16,258 nucleotides of DNA from Bacteroidota bacterium (GCA_023412195.1 JAEYNZ010000129.1:1-16258); one strand, 5' to 3'. Shown: positions 1-9,548, counted from the first letter of the stretch. Numbers and translations: made by a program. The notes: generated from the letters alone by a model not told the origin.

Positions 1-3000
1 GAAGTTCCACCACATCGGTTTTGTCTTCAACAGGAAGCAAATCAACCAACCCCTTGTTACAGAAATAGTCGAAATTTCCAGCTTCATCCAGGACATAGGC
101 TATCCCGCCGCTCATACCGGCTGCAAAGTTTTTGCCCGTTTTACCGAGTACAACCACCCTTCCTCCGGTCATGTACTCGCAGCAATGGTCACCTGCACCT
201 TCTACAACAGCGTTGGCTCCTGAATTGCGCACACAAAAACGCTCGCCTGCAACTCCCCTTATATATGCCTCACCACGTGTTGCTCCATAAAAAGAAGTAT
301 TGCCTATAATGATGTTTTCTTCGGGCTTAAATGTAGAGCCAACAGGCGGCACAACGATGATTTTTCCTCCCGAAAGGCCTTTCCCTATATAATCATTTGA
401 ATCGCCCTCAAGCCTGAATGTTACACCCTTTACAAGAAAGGCTCCGAAACTTTGTCCGGCTGTACCGTGAAAGGTACAATGGATGGTATCCTCAGGCAAA
501 CCTTCTTCTCCGTAGCGTCTTGAGATTTCACCTGATAGCATGGCACCGGTAGTGCGGTCAACGTTAATGATAGGATGTGAAATCCATACTTTTTCAGCTC
601 CTCTTATAGCTTTGCGTGCATCTTTGATCAGATCATAATCGAGATGGCCTTTATCAGGCCTTGTATTGTCGTGCTGGTTCCTGATGGGAACTATTTTAGA
701 TTCTTTAGGCATGTAAAGCAACTGTGAAAGATCGATATTTTTCATCTTCCAGTTTGTTACTTCCCGATCGACTTCAATAAGATCGGTTCTGCCAACAATG
801 TCATCGAACCTTGTAAATCCCATCTCGGCCAGATATTCCCTGATTTCGCGGGCAACAAACCTGAAATAATTAATTGTATACTGGGCTTTTCCAAGAAACC
901 TTTTCCTGAGGTTTTCATCCTGTGTGGCAATTCCGGCCGGACAAGTGTTCATGTGGCATTTACGCATCATTACACAGCCCAGCACGATAAGCGGAGCCGT
1001 TGAGAAACCAAATTCCTCACCTCCAAGGCAGGCAAGCGATACCACATCACGGCCAGTTTTAATCTGCCCGTCAACCTGAAGTTTCACCCGTCCGCGAAGG
1101 TTGTTCATTACAAGGGTTTGCTGGGTTTCAGCAATGCCCAGTTCAACCGGTAGTCCGGCATGTTTAATTGAACTTGCCGGGCTGGCTCCTGTACCCCCTT
1201 CCGTACCTGCTATGACTATAATATCGGAAAAAGCCTTGGCAACACCTGCAGCTATTGTTCCTACCCCATTTTCAGAAACAAGCTTAACTGAAACCTTTGC
1301 TTTAGGATTTACGGTTTTTAAATCATAAATCAGCTGTGCGAGGTCTTCAATAGAATAAATATCGTGGTGTGGTGGTGGCGAGATAAGGGTTATGCCAGGT
1401 GTAGAATTTCTCGTTTTGGCAATAATCTTGTTCACTTTAAAACCGGGCAGCTGACCACCTTCGCCTGGCTTGGCACCCTGTGCAATTTTTATCTGCAGCT
1501 CTTCAGCATTGATCAGGTAGTTATTGGTCACGCCAAACCTTCCTGAAGCAACCTGCTTTATTTTACTGTTGCGGTCGGTTCCGAAGCGGGAGGGATCTTC
1601 TCCCCCTTCCCCGGTATTGCTGCGTCCGCCAATGGTATTCATGGTAATTGCCAACGCTTCATGCGTTTCAATACTGATGGAACCATAAGACATTGCCCCG
1701 GTCACAAATCGTTTCATAATGGCTTCCTCTGGCTCAACCTGGTCGAGCGGTATAGGATTCCGCTTAAATTTGAAGCAGCCCCTTATAAATGCCGGTCTCC
1801 TGTTTTGCTGCTCCACCAGTGCACTGAATTCCTTGTACTTCGTATAATCATTTGTGCGTGTTGACCACTGCAGCAAACCAATGGTTTCGGGATTCCATGC
1901 ATGATGTAGCCCGTTTTTCCTCCAGGCATAAACCCCTTCGTTATCGAACCTGAACAATTCAGGTGTAAGGTCTTCCGCAAATGCCTGCCTGTGGAACATG
2001 AGCGCTTCGGTATAGATTTCTTCCAGCCCTACTCCGCTTATTTTGGCAGCGGTCCCAGTAAAATACTTATCTACTAAATCTTTGTTTATTCCTACAGATT
2101 CGAAAATCTGAGCTCCATGGTAACTGCGCAAGGTTGAAATGCCCATTTTCGACATGACCTTCAGCAGGCCTTTTTCAATGGCCTTTATATAGTTCATACG
2201 GGCTTCCTTGTATTCCAGTGCAACTGTACCCTCTTTTATCATGTGGTCGATGGCAGAAAATGCCAGGTAAGGATTTATAACACTTGCACCATATCCGAGA
2301 AGCAGTGCAAAGTGATGTACCTCTCGGGCATCACCTGTTTCAACAATGATGCCCACCTGCATCCTTTTCTGTTTTTTGATAAGATGATGGTGTACGGCAG
2401 CTACAGCAAGGAGGGACGGTATGGGTGCATGATCCTTACTGATATTGCGGTCGCTCAGTATAATATAATTCTTGCTGCTGTCGACAGCCTGTTCAGCTTC
2501 AGTCAGCATATTTTCAATGGCCTTTTCAAAACCTTTGGCTCCCTTGTTAACCGGAAAGACCATTGGGACCACCTTATGTGAAAACATTTCGTCCTTTAGA
2601 TCCTTGATCTTTCCAAGGTCCGTGTTTGTAAGAATCGGCCCCTGAAATTTAATCAGCCTGCAGTGCTCAGGTGATTCCATCAGAATGTTGGAATGGAGCG
2701 ACCCGATGTAATTGGTGAGGGCCATGACGAGCCCTTCACGGATGGGATCGATCGGAGGATTGGTTACCTGGGCAAACATTTGTTTAAAGTACTCGAACAA
2801 ACGCCTGGGTTTTTCGGAAAAGACAGCCAGCGGAACATCATTTCCCATGGAACTTGTTGGCTCTGCAGCCGTTTCGCTCATAGGCTTAATAATATCATAC
2901 ATATCCTCTTTCGAGTAGCCAAATTCTTTGGCATATGTTTCCATGCTGCTAACAGATGAAATCACCCTGTGTTTCACCTTGATATCGTCCATCATCATCC

Positions 3001-4327
3001 TGTTTTCCTTGAGCCACATCTGGTATGGGTGGCGGTGACTCAACTGGTCCTTAACCTCCTCATCAGGAATAATGATACCAAGCTGAGTGTCGACAAGCAA
3101 TATCTTACCCGGTCGAAGCCTGCCTTTTATTTTTATTTCTTCAGGTTTAAATATTTGCACGCCCACTTCCGAACCCATTACGATCAAATCATTTTTGGTA
3201 ATGATGTATCGGGATGGGCGCAGTCCGTTCCGGTCGAGGGTACCACCGATGTACCTGCCATCGGAAAAGACCATAGAAGCCGGGCCATCCCATGGTTCCA
3301 TAATCGTGGAATGATATTCATAAAAAGCCTTTAAACTGGCCGGTATGGGATTTTTATCATTAAACGATTCGGGAATCATCATACAAAGGGAGTGTGTAAG
3401 TGATCGTCCGGCCATATGAAGAAACTCAAGTACATTGTCGAATGATGCCGAATCTGATTTGTCTTTTTCTATGATGGGCAACAGTTTTTTCAGGTCATCC
3501 CCAAAAACTTCAGATTTCATAAGGGCTTCCCTGGCCTGCATCCACAGCCTGTTTCCCTTGATGGTATTGATTTCACCATTGTGGGCAACAATGCGAAACG
3601 GCTGGGCTAAGTCCCATGTCGGAAACGTATTTGTACTGAACCTTGAGTGCACCAGTGCAATTGCACTTTTAAATTTATCGCTTTTAAAATCATGATAATA
3701 GGCCTTCAACTGGTCCGGCGTGAACATCCCTTTGTACACGATGATCCTTGCAGAAAAACTGGGTTGGTAAAATTGCTTTTTTTCTTTCAGGTTTGATTCC
3801 CTGATTTCCCTTTCAGCCAGTTTACGAACCACGTACAACTTACGTTCAAGGGCATCCTTTTCAAGGTTTGCCTTCACAAAAACCTGTTTAATGGCAGGTT
3901 CAGTAGTTTTGGCAATTTCACCAGGTGCTGAATGGTCTACCGGAACATCGCGGTATGCAACCAGTGTTAAACCTTCATTCCTGATATGGTTCGACAGAAC
4001 ATCAATGCATATTCCGGCTTCATTTTCATCCTTTGGAAGAAAAATAAGGCCTGTTCCGTAGGTTCCGGGGTTTCCTACAGGTATTTTTAATTCCTCTGTT
4101 ATAAATTCATGTGGAATCTGCAGCAGGATTCCTGCACCGTCACCGGTAGAATTATCAGCGCTGATAGCTCCCCGGTGATCCATATTCAGCAAAACATCAA
4201 GACCTCTGCTAATAATTTCATGCGAAGGTTGTCCCTTTATATTCGCAACAAATCCGATCCCACAATTATCATGTTCGTTTTCAGGACTATATAATCCCTG
4301 CGCTTCAGGAAAACCAATATGTTTCAT
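1..4327 (-). CDS. gltB: Glutamate synthase large (alpha) subunit, C-terminus cut by window edge
   Basis: Catalytic subunit of glutamate synthase (GOGAT), which transfers the glutamine amide nitrogen to 2-oxoglutarate and yields two glutamates. About 1442 codons are present; the family is about 1500 residues, so roughly the last 60 are missing to the left. Seen in order: a propeptide of about 21 residues ending before Cys22 (DNCGIGF), the expected N-terminal nucleophile of a class II glutamine amidotransferase domain (about 22-430); a central domain (about 460-760); an FMN/2-oxoglutarate synthase domain (about 830-1190) with GTEGGTGASP near 1043; a 3Fe-4S motif C-x5-C-x4-C at Cys1118, Cys1124 and Cys1129; and the start of the GXGXG beta-helix from about 1250. 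No frameshift was found on sampling the frame along its length. The start is fixed by Cys22. The small subunit gltD is not in the window; it might lie to the left. Confidence 0.97.
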   Translation of the reverse strand, partial: MKHIGFPEAQGLYSPENEHDNCGIGFVANIKGQPSHEIISRGLDVLLNMDHRGAISADNSTGDGAGILLQIPHEFITEELKIPVGNPGTYGTGLIFLPKDENEAGICIDVLSNHIRNEGLTLVAYRDVPVDHSAPGEIAKTTEPAIKQVFVKANLEKDALERKLYVVRKLAEREIRESNLKEKKQFYQPSFSARIIVYKGMFTPDQLKAYYHDFKSDKFKSAIALVHSRFSTNTFPTWDLAQPFRIVAHNGEINTIKGNRLWMQAREALMKSEVFGDDLKKLLPIIEKDKSDSASFDNVLEFLHMAGRSLTHSLCMMIPESFNDKNPIPASLKAFYEYHSTIMEPWDGPASMVFSDGRYIGGTLDRNGLRPSRYIITKNDLIVMGSEVGVQIFKPEEIKIKGRLRPGKILLVDTQLGIIIPDEEVKDQLSHRHPYQMWLKENRMMMDDIKVKHRVISSVSSMETYAKEFGYSKEDMYDIIKPMSETAAEPTSSMGNDVPLAVFSEKPRRLFEYFKQMFAQVTNPPIDPIREGLVMALTNYIGSLHSNILMESPEHCRLIKFQGPILTNTDLGKIKDLKDEMFSHKVVPMVFPVNKGAKGFEKAIENMLTEAEQAVDSSKNYIILSDRNISKDHAPIPSLLAVAAVHHHLIKKQKRMQVGIIVETGDAREVHHFALLLGYGASVINPYLAFSAIDHMIKEGTVALEYKEARMNYIKAIEKGLLKVMSKMGISTLRSYHGAQIFESVGINKDLVDKYFTGTAAKISGVGLEEIYTEALMFHRQAFAEDLTPELFRFDNEGVYAWRKNGLHHAWNPETIGLLQWSTRTNDYTKYKEFSALVEQQNRRPAFIRGCFKFKRNPIPLDQVEPEEAIMKRFVTGAMSYGSISIETHEALAITMNTIGGRSNTGEGGEDPSRFGTDRNSKIKQVASGRFGVTNNYLINAEELQIKIAQGAKPGEGGQLPGFKVNKIIAKTRNSTPGITLISPPPHHDIYSIEDLAQLIYDLKTVNPKAKVSVKLVSENGVGTIAAGVAKAFSDIIVIAGTEGGTGASPASSIKHAGLPVELGIAETQQTLVMNNLRGRVKLQVDGQIKTGRDVVSLACLGGEEFGFSTAPLIVLGCVMMRKCHMNTCPAGIATQDENLRKRFLGKAQYTINYFRFVAREIREYLAEMGFTRFDDIVGRTDLIEVDREVTNWKMKNIDLSQLLYMPKESKIVPIRNQHDNTRPDKGHLDYDLIKDARKAIRGAEKVWISHPIINVDRTTGAMLSGEISRRYGEEGLPEDTIHCTFHGTAGQSFGAFLVKGVTFRLEGDSNDYIGKGLSGGKIIVVPPVGSTFKPEENIIIGNTSFYGATRGEAYIRGVAGERFCVRNSGANAVVEGAGDHCCEYMTGGRVVVLGKTGKNFAAGMSGGIAYVLDEAGNFDYFCNKGLVDLLPVEDKTDVVEL

Positions 4328-4398
4328 TTTCTGTTGTATTAAGTTGTCAAAAAGTTACAATAAATAGCATTTGTAGCTCTTTTTAATTAAACTGAAAG

Positions 4399-4438
4399 CA
4401 AAAATACTATTTTAGTAACGATTTGAAATCAAAAATAC
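4399..4438 (-). promoter_or_regulatory. Candidate gltB promoter region with two identical -7-like boxes
   Basis: Read on the minus strand, GTATTTTTG occurs twice, at 4438-4430 and 4407-4399, exactly 31 bp apart. Each contains TATTTTTG, a perfect match to the Bacteroidetes -7 consensus TAnnTTTG. The proximal box lies about 70 bp upstream of the gltB start. A TTTG that could act as its -33 element lies inside the distal box with a 23-bp spacer, slightly long for the consensus. The surrounding 219-bp gap between argH and gltB (4328-4546) is very AT-rich and holds no gene. Matches to such short AT-rich motifs can arise by chance. Confidence 0.35.
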
Positions 4439-4546
4439 AGATAGAAAAGAAAAAATGCAATATGCAATAAAAAAAGTTGTGTTAAATAACATACAATTAA
4501 CTTTGAACCAGCCTGAAGTTAAGAACTTGCCATTGCTTTTTTATGG

Positions 4547-5887
4547 TCAGGACTGATAATCAACAAGAGACTTTATTGCGTGATCCACTTCATCGAAATG
4601 AAAAGATGCAATCACATCAGCCTTCTTTGCAGCAATTTCATGGTTGCACAGGTTACCGATGCTTCCCTGGTGGCTGTGCTTTACATTTTTATCAGGATGA
4701 AATTCACCTTTTTCAATTTTTTGAGCAACCTGTACATATGCCTCTCTGAAGGGAATGCCACTTAATACAAGCCTGTTCACCTCTTCCACACTGAAAATGT
4801 AATTATATTTTTCATCGCTGAGAATATTATTATTTACCTGCAGTCGTTCAATAGCAAGATTTGCCACCGACAGACAATCGGTCAGGTTGGCAAAAAGCGG
4901 GAGATAGATTTCCTTCACGATTTGCAAATCACGAAAATAACCACTTGGCAGATTATTTACCACCATGGAAATTTCATGGGTAGCACCCTGAATTTTATTG
5001 CATTTCGCCCTGATGAGTTCAAATACATCCGGATTCTTTTTATGAGGCATTATACTTGAACCTGTTGTAAATTCTGGTGGTAGCGTTACGAAGTTGAAAT
5101 TCTGGCTGGTATACAAACAAACATCGTATGCCAGTTTTGAAAGTGTGGAGGCTATATTGCCCAAAGCAAAGGATACAATTTTTTCGACTTTTCCCCTGCC
5201 CATCTGGGCATATACCACATTGTAGTTCATATTTCTGAAGCCCAACAGATCAGTTGTCAGCTGGCGGTCGAGCGGAAAGGAAGAACCATAACCTGCAGCA
5301 GAGCCTAGAGGATTCTGATTCGTGATGTTGTAGGCTGACAGCAAAAGCTCCAGGTCATCGGCAAGGCTTTCAGCATAAGCAGCAAACCATAATCCAAACG
5401 AGGAAGGCATTGCAATTTGTAAATGGGTATAACCCGGCATCAGAACATCCTTATGCTGTTCGCTTTTCTCAAGGAGCGAATCAGCAAGTTTTGCCGTTTC
5501 TTCAGCTACACGACGTATTCCATCTCTTGAGAAAAGTTTAAGATCGAGCAGAACCTGGTCATTGCGTGAGCGGCCGCTGTGAATTTTCTTTCCAATTTCA
5601 CCAAGTTCGGCAGTAAGCATAAATTCAACCTGTGAATGGACATCTTCCACACCCGGGTCTATTTTAAAATCACCGGCAATTGCTTTTACATAAAGTTTTC
5701 TTAAAGCTTCGAGCAAAACAGGCAACTCATCCACATGAAGCAATCCTGCGCGTTCCAGCATGATAATATGGGCCATAGAACCAAGGATATCATAAGGGGC
5801 GAGATGGGCATCCAGTTCGCGATCATTGCCAACAGTAAATTTCTCAATGGCTTCATTGACTGTAAATCCTTTTTCCCAGAGCTTCAT
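4547..5887 (-). CDS. argH: Argininosuccinate lyase
   Basis: Cytoplasmic enzyme of the last step of arginine biosynthesis, splitting argininosuccinate into arginine and fumarate; the family acts as a homotetramer. At 446 residues it is full length (usual range about 440-470). Visible family landmarks are SGRSRND at 104-110, the PGYTHLQ segment at 151-157 with the T-H pair (154-155) expected in the active site, and the fumarase/aspartase-superfamily signature GSSIMPHKKNP at 276-286, whose loop serine is the usual catalytic base. The start MKLWEKGF agrees with the N-terminus typical of Bacteroidetes ArgH, and a good -7 box lies just upstream. It has the same orientation as gltB, 219 bp further on, but that gap is AT-rich with its own promoter-like boxes, so cotranscription is uncertain. 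No other arg gene is nearby. Confidence 0.97.
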   Translation of the reverse strand: MKLWEKGFTVNEAIEKFTVGNDRELDAHLAPYDILGSMAHIIMLERAGLLHVDELPVLLEALRKLYVKAIAGDFKIDPGVEDVHSQVEFMLTAELGEIGKKIHSGRSRNDQVLLDLKLFSRDGIRRVAEETAKLADSLLEKSEQHKDVLMPGYTHLQIAMPSSFGLWFAAYAESLADDLELLLSAYNITNQNPLGSAAGYGSSFPLDRQLTTDLLGFRNMNYNVVYAQMGRGKVEKIVSFALGNIASTLSKLAYDVCLYTSQNFNFVTLPPEFTTGSSIMPHKKNPDVFELIRAKCNKIQGATHEISMVVNNLPSGYFRDLQIVKEIYLPLFANLTDCLSVANLAIERLQVNNNILSDEKYNYIFSVEEVNRLVLSGIPFREAYVQVAQKIEKGEFHPDKNVKHSHQGSIGNLCNHEIAAKKADVIASFHFDEVDHAIKSLVDYQS

Positions 5888-5910
5888 GATTAAATAAGTT
5901 GAAATTTTAA

Positions 5911-5918
5911 CAAAGATA
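5911..5918 (-). promoter_or_regulatory. Candidate -7 box of argH promoter
   Basis: The minus strand reads TATCTTTG, a full match to the Bacteroidetes -7 consensus TAnnTTTG, ending 23 bp before the argH start, which implies a leader of only about 15-20 nt. A possible -33 TTG lies at 5936-5934, but the spacer of about 15 bp is shorter than usual. The rest of the 176-bp divergent gap (5888-6063) must also hold the promoter of the plus-strand glycosyltransferase pair. I see only a one-mismatch box there (CACTTTTG near 5977) and do not call it. Confidence 0.45.
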
Positions 5919-6063
5919 GGTTTTTTGACTTTTCAACATTTGTACTGCCCGATTTTATAATTATTGAAAAAATTGCCACTTTTGTCCATTATCTGCAAGA
6001 AAAGCCGGCAAAACAAACAAATACTGCATTGAACCATTTGACGGAGATTAACGAAATCTATTC

Positions 6064-7707
6064 ATGAAGCACCGGATTAAAAAAAATATTTGGCTGGTCA
6101 TCCCACTGGTTTTTCTGCTGTATTCAGCTCCGGGGGCCCTCGATTTTGTTTTTCATTTTCCGGATGAAAAATATTACACCGACGCCGTGCTACAGATGAT
6201 GGACAAGGACGATTATCTTACACCGTATAAAGCCGATGGCACCCCAAGGTTTTTGAAACCTATTGTAACTTACTGGGTGTTGATTGGAAGTTACACGGTA
6301 TTTGGTGTAAGCCCTTTTTCATCACGGTTTTTCTTCTGGATTGCAGGAGCCCTTCTTGCCGCCATTACATACCTGATGGCCAATTCACTTCTAAAGGATC
6401 GCCGGGCAGCAGTGGCAGCTGCTCTTATAACGGCATCCAATCCGCTGGTCCTGATGGGGGCCAGCCGTTCCATACCCGATATCCTCCTCGTTCTTTTCCT
6501 GACTATAAGTGCATGGGGCTTCCTGAAAATAATGACAGAAGATCATCCGCGGGAAAAATATTACTGGATGGCTTACCTCGGCCCAGCGGTTGCCTTTCAA
6601 ACGAAGGGGCTTCCTGCTGCTGCTTTTGCAGGGCTCAGCTTCCTCTACCTGGTGCTGAATCCATGGCAGAAAAAACACTGGAAGCAGGTTGTGCACCCGG
6701 CAGCCATTATTGTATCAGCAGTGGTCGCCATCAGCTGGTTTCTGGCTATGTATCTGAAACATGGAGCAGAATATCTGTCATCTTTTTTTGCTGACCAGGT
6801 AGGCTACAGGGTATCTTCCAGATCAGCACAGGTATTTGGCAACGCTTTGCTGGGAATCATCAATCTGGCAGCTTTCACACTGCCATGGATAGCCATTGGC
6901 TTTTCAAAACCTAAAAACCTGATGCAATTTGTAAGGATTGCAAGTTTGAAGAACAAAGCCATACTGGGATTTATCGTTTTATGGTTGGTTGCGGTTATTG
7001 CCATGTCGGGAGCTGTATTCAAATTTTATGACCGGTACCTGCTTCCGGTTATTCCGGTTTCAGCCCTGGCTTTTGCCATCCTTATTTCCAGTTCTGAAAC
7101 CAGGGGTAAAGGTTTTTCTGCAAAGCTCTTCATTATACTGAATTTAGCGGTGCTCACGATAAGCGTTCTCTACGGGTTGTTTATAATGACAGATAAGCTG
7201 CATATAACAGGTATCGTTGTGGGGATCATTTCATTTTCCATTATATACTTGCTTAACAGAAGAAATTATCAGCCAGAAATCATCATATCGGGAGGGATTC
7301 TCCTTTTATGGTTCAACATGCATATCCTTCTATTTACGCTGCTGATGCCCAATCCGGGAGAACAGCTTGTTCAGTCCATCGAAAAAGAAGATCATGATGG
7401 AAACAGAACGGTATATGTTTACGGGAACATCCGTACAGCCTCAAACATCAGAATCCACAGCGGGAACCGGCTTGATGTGGTAAGTATGGATACCATGTAC
7501 AACCTTCCTGCCGGCAAGAACCATATACTTGTATTCAGCGGAAAGGAAGAACCACTGTTGAACCTCAGGCAATATCAAATTAAAGAAGGTTCAGAAGAAT
7601 GGAAGCGGCTTCATGAAGAAAAGTTCCCTGTCTTTTTGCAGGAAACAATCAGGCAGATTAAGGACAGCGGCACCGAATATTTTATTGCAATCCCGGAACA
7701 GAAATGA
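6064..7707 (+). CDS. ArnT-like polyprenyl-phosphate glycosyltransferase (integral membrane)
   Basis: A 547-residue polytopic inner-membrane protein of the GT-C fold, related to ArnT/PMT (GT83/GT39) enzymes that move a sugar from a polyprenyl-phosphate carrier to a lipid or glycan on the periplasmic face. After the first membrane helix it has the acidic pair of the first periplasmic loop, PDEKYY (Asp34, Glu35), then a charged loop ending in FLKP (Lys66), which aligns with the FEKPP region of ArnT; RSIPD (135-139) resembles a second conserved acidic site. About a dozen hydrophobic helices fill residues 10-430, followed by a soluble, presumably periplasmic, tail of about 110 residues. Its stop overlaps the next start by 4 bp (ATGA), so the two are almost certainly cotranscribed and translationally coupled. 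Sugar donor and acceptor cannot be told from sequence. The start is the first ATG; no clear ribosome binding site is visible. Confidence 0.85.
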   Translation: MKHRIKKNIWLVIPLVFLLYSAPGALDFVFHFPDEKYYTDAVLQMMDKDDYLTPYKADGTPRFLKPIVTYWVLIGSYTVFGVSPFSSRFFFWIAGALLAAITYLMANSLLKDRRAAVAAALITASNPLVLMGASRSIPDILLVLFLTISAWGFLKIMTEDHPREKYYWMAYLGPAVAFQTKGLPAAAFAGLSFLYLVLNPWQKKHWKQVVHPAAIIVSAVVAISWFLAMYLKHGAEYLSSFFADQVGYRVSSRSAQVFGNALLGIINLAAFTLPWIAIGFSKPKNLMQFVRIASLKNKAILGFIVLWLVAVIAMSGAVFKFYDRYLLPVIPVSALAFAILISSSETRGKGFSAKLFIILNLAVLTISVLYGLFIMTDKLHITGIVVGIISFSIIYLLNRRNYQPEIIISGGILLLWFNMHILLFTLLMPNPGEQLVQSIEKEDHDGNRTVYVYGNIRTASNIRIHSGNRLDVVSMDTMYNLPAGKNHILVFSGKEEPLLNLRQYQIKEGSEEWKRLHEEKFPVFLQETIRQIKDSGTEYFIAIPEQK

Positions 7708-9350
7708 AAAATCTGGATAAAAAACACTGGTACATCATTGGCCTCTGGTTCATTGTAAACCTCCTGCAATCTGCATTCACAGGATTACATTCCGATGAAT
7801 CGTATTACTGGATGTATTCTCAAAACCTCGACTGGGGGTATTTTGATCATCCCCCGATGGCAGCATTATGGATATACCTTGGGCACCTGATCCTGCCGGG
7901 GGAACTGGGCGTACGGATATTCACCGTCCTATTATCAACAGCTATTTTCGCCCTTATACTGAATGAATTAAATGAACGAAAAGATTATATTTTCCTCATA
8001 ATATTTGTACTTTCCTTCCCGCTGGTCCATACTCATATTGCCGGGTTTATTGCCCTTCCGGATGTTCCCCTGCTGTTTTTCACCTTTCTGTTCCTGCTGC
8101 TTTACAGGAAGTTTCTGGCTAAACCTGAAGCTGCTACAGCAATCTTTCTTGGAATGGTGGCAGTCTTCATGATTTACAGCAAGTATCATGCTTTTCTTGT
8201 GATTGGGTTCACTGTTTTATCGAACCTGAAACTGCTGCGAAACAAATTCTTCTGGTTGGCAGCAGTAGTTGCCATTTTAACTCTTGTTCCACACATCTAT
8301 TGGCAAATTGATCACGGATTTCCTACTTTCAGGTATCATCTGGTGGAGCGGGCCAAACCATTCAGGATAAAACACATTACTGATAACCTGCTGAATCAGC
8401 TTGTCATGGCAGGGCCGCTTACAGGGGTTATTGTCTTTTGGAAACTTTCTAGATTCAGAATCAAAAATGCCTTCGACAGGATGCTGGTCTTTAACATCAT
8501 TGGTTTTTATACCCTGCTTCTCATACTGAGCTTTAAAAACCGGATTGAAGCACACTGGACAGCAGCCATAACTCCTATGATCATGATGATCGCGTATCCG
8601 TTGATCAAAAATGATGAAATCATTCGAAAATGGTTTAAAATACTTGCCGTCCCGGTTATCTTCCTAATGTTCCTTTACCGGATATACCTTGCACTGGACG
8701 TCATCCCCAATGTAGGACATCTGAAAATTACATTCTACAACCGTGAAGCATCTGCCATGGAAATAAAGAATATGGCTGATGGCAGGAAAGTAGGATTTTT
8801 TGATAATTATGCTGCCATCAGCAATTATATCTTTTACACAGGAGATCGGGCAGTATTATTTTCAACCCCAGGTTACCGCTTTTGCCAGTATGATTTATGG
8901 GATGATGAAAATTATGCAAACGGAGAGGCTGTGTTTGCTATCCAGTCGAGACATCTCAATCCACCAGACATGTACCAGGCTGCAACAGGCGAAACCAAAG
9001 GATATATTGAAGTAGAAGAATTCCAGTCGCTGCAAGGCCTTACCCCTGAGTTGATAAAACAGGAACTGACAGCCGAAGGATTCAGGTTTGAAATTAACCT
9101 CATAAATGAAGGAGCAAGCCCTGTTTTTACTGATCATTTATCAGAACCAGTACTATGCCTGATGCAAAATCACGTTGAGGCCAGTGTGGTAATGCTTCAA
9201 TCTGAACAACAAAAAATTAACCCGGGACAAACAATAGCATATGTTATTGATGTTGATAAAAATCTCATTGATCCTGAAATTCCCGTAACCGTATATACAC
9301 GGACAAAAGAAAACATCAGAGGCGGCCTGATCTCATTTAAGTTGGAATAA
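7704..9350 (+). CDS. PMT/GT39-like membrane glycosyltransferase (PMT_2 type)
   Basis: A 548-residue GT-C membrane glycosyltransferase of the PMT_2 group. The N-terminal helix is followed by HSDESYYW (Asp31, Glu32 as the likely catalytic acidic pair) and DWGYFDHPPM (44-52), the hallmark first-loop motif of this group; ALPDVPLLF around Asp120 is the second conserved acidic site. Hydrophobic helices continue to about residue 345, then come about 200 soluble residues likely facing the periplasm. It is diverged from its upstream neighbour (DHPP loop here, FLKP loop there), so the pair is not a recent duplication and probably handles different sugars or acceptors. The 4-bp ATGA overlap points to one operon. 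No convincing terminator follows: the hairpins at 9413-9424 and 9451-9483 have no T-tract. Substrate unknown. Confidence 0.85.
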   Translation: MKNLDKKHWYIIGLWFIVNLLQSAFTGLHSDESYYWMYSQNLDWGYFDHPPMAALWIYLGHLILPGELGVRIFTVLLSTAIFALILNELNERKDYIFLIIFVLSFPLVHTHIAGFIALPDVPLLFFTFLFLLLYRKFLAKPEAATAIFLGMVAVFMIYSKYHAFLVIGFTVLSNLKLLRNKFFWLAAVVAILTLVPHIYWQIDHGFPTFRYHLVERAKPFRIKHITDNLLNQLVMAGPLTGVIVFWKLSRFRIKNAFDRMLVFNIIGFYTLLLILSFKNRIEAHWTAAITPMIMMIAYPLIKNDEIIRKWFKILAVPVIFLMFLYRIYLALDVIPNVGHLKITFYNREASAMEIKNMADGRKVGFFDNYAAISNYIFYTGDRAVLFSTPGYRFCQYDLWDDENYANGEAVFAIQSRHLNPPDMYQAATGETKGYIEVEEFQSLQGLTPELIKQELTAEGFRFEINLINEGASPVFTDHLSEPVLCLMQNHVEASVVMLQSEQQKINPGQTIAYVIDVDKNLIDPEIPVTVYTRTKENIRGGLISFKLE

Positions 9351-9450
9351 CCCGCTGAACACTGCCGGAAATCTATTTCCCCTCTATAACCCTAATTAAT
9401 TACTGGAAGACGCTCTTTTGAGAGAATGTCATCATATTCCGCTTTTTAAT

Positions 9451-9483
9451 GTCATTAATCCATAAAATATGGAATTACATGAC
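9451..9483. repeat. Imperfect inverted repeat, possible operator
   Basis: The left arm GTCAT-TAAT-CCATA (9451-9464) mirrors the right arm TATGG-AATTAC-ATGAC (9468-9483) around an AAA centre. The outer 5 bp and inner 5 bp pair perfectly, and TAAT pairs with ATTA if one A and one C bulge on the right. No T-tract follows, so it does not look like an intrinsic terminator. It lies about 205 bp upstream of the porin gene and 100 bp after the glycosyltransferase stop. It could be a regulator-binding site or an RNA hairpin protecting the 3' end of the upstream message; neither is shown. Confidence 0.45.
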
Positions 9484-9548
9484 AATTTGATCATATTATC
9501 ATACCAATCTTAAAATTTTGTTAATTTCTATATTTTAAAACATATAAA

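Noticed and set aside
4516..4528. Small hairpin AAGTT-AAG-AACTT downstream of argH as its terminator
   Set aside because: The stem is only 5 bp, all but one pair per arm A-T, and there is no T-tract on the minus strand after it.
9413..9424. Hairpin CTCT-TTTG-AGAG as terminator of the glycosyltransferase operon
   Set aside because: It has a four-base-pair stem and no following T run, so it is too weak to call.
9488..9501. TGAT-N6-ATCA dyad as a CRP/FNR-type site
   Set aside because: The half-site spacing does not fit either consensus (FNR needs GAT-N4-ATC, CRP needs GA-N6-TC), and such short AT-rich dyads are expected by chance here.
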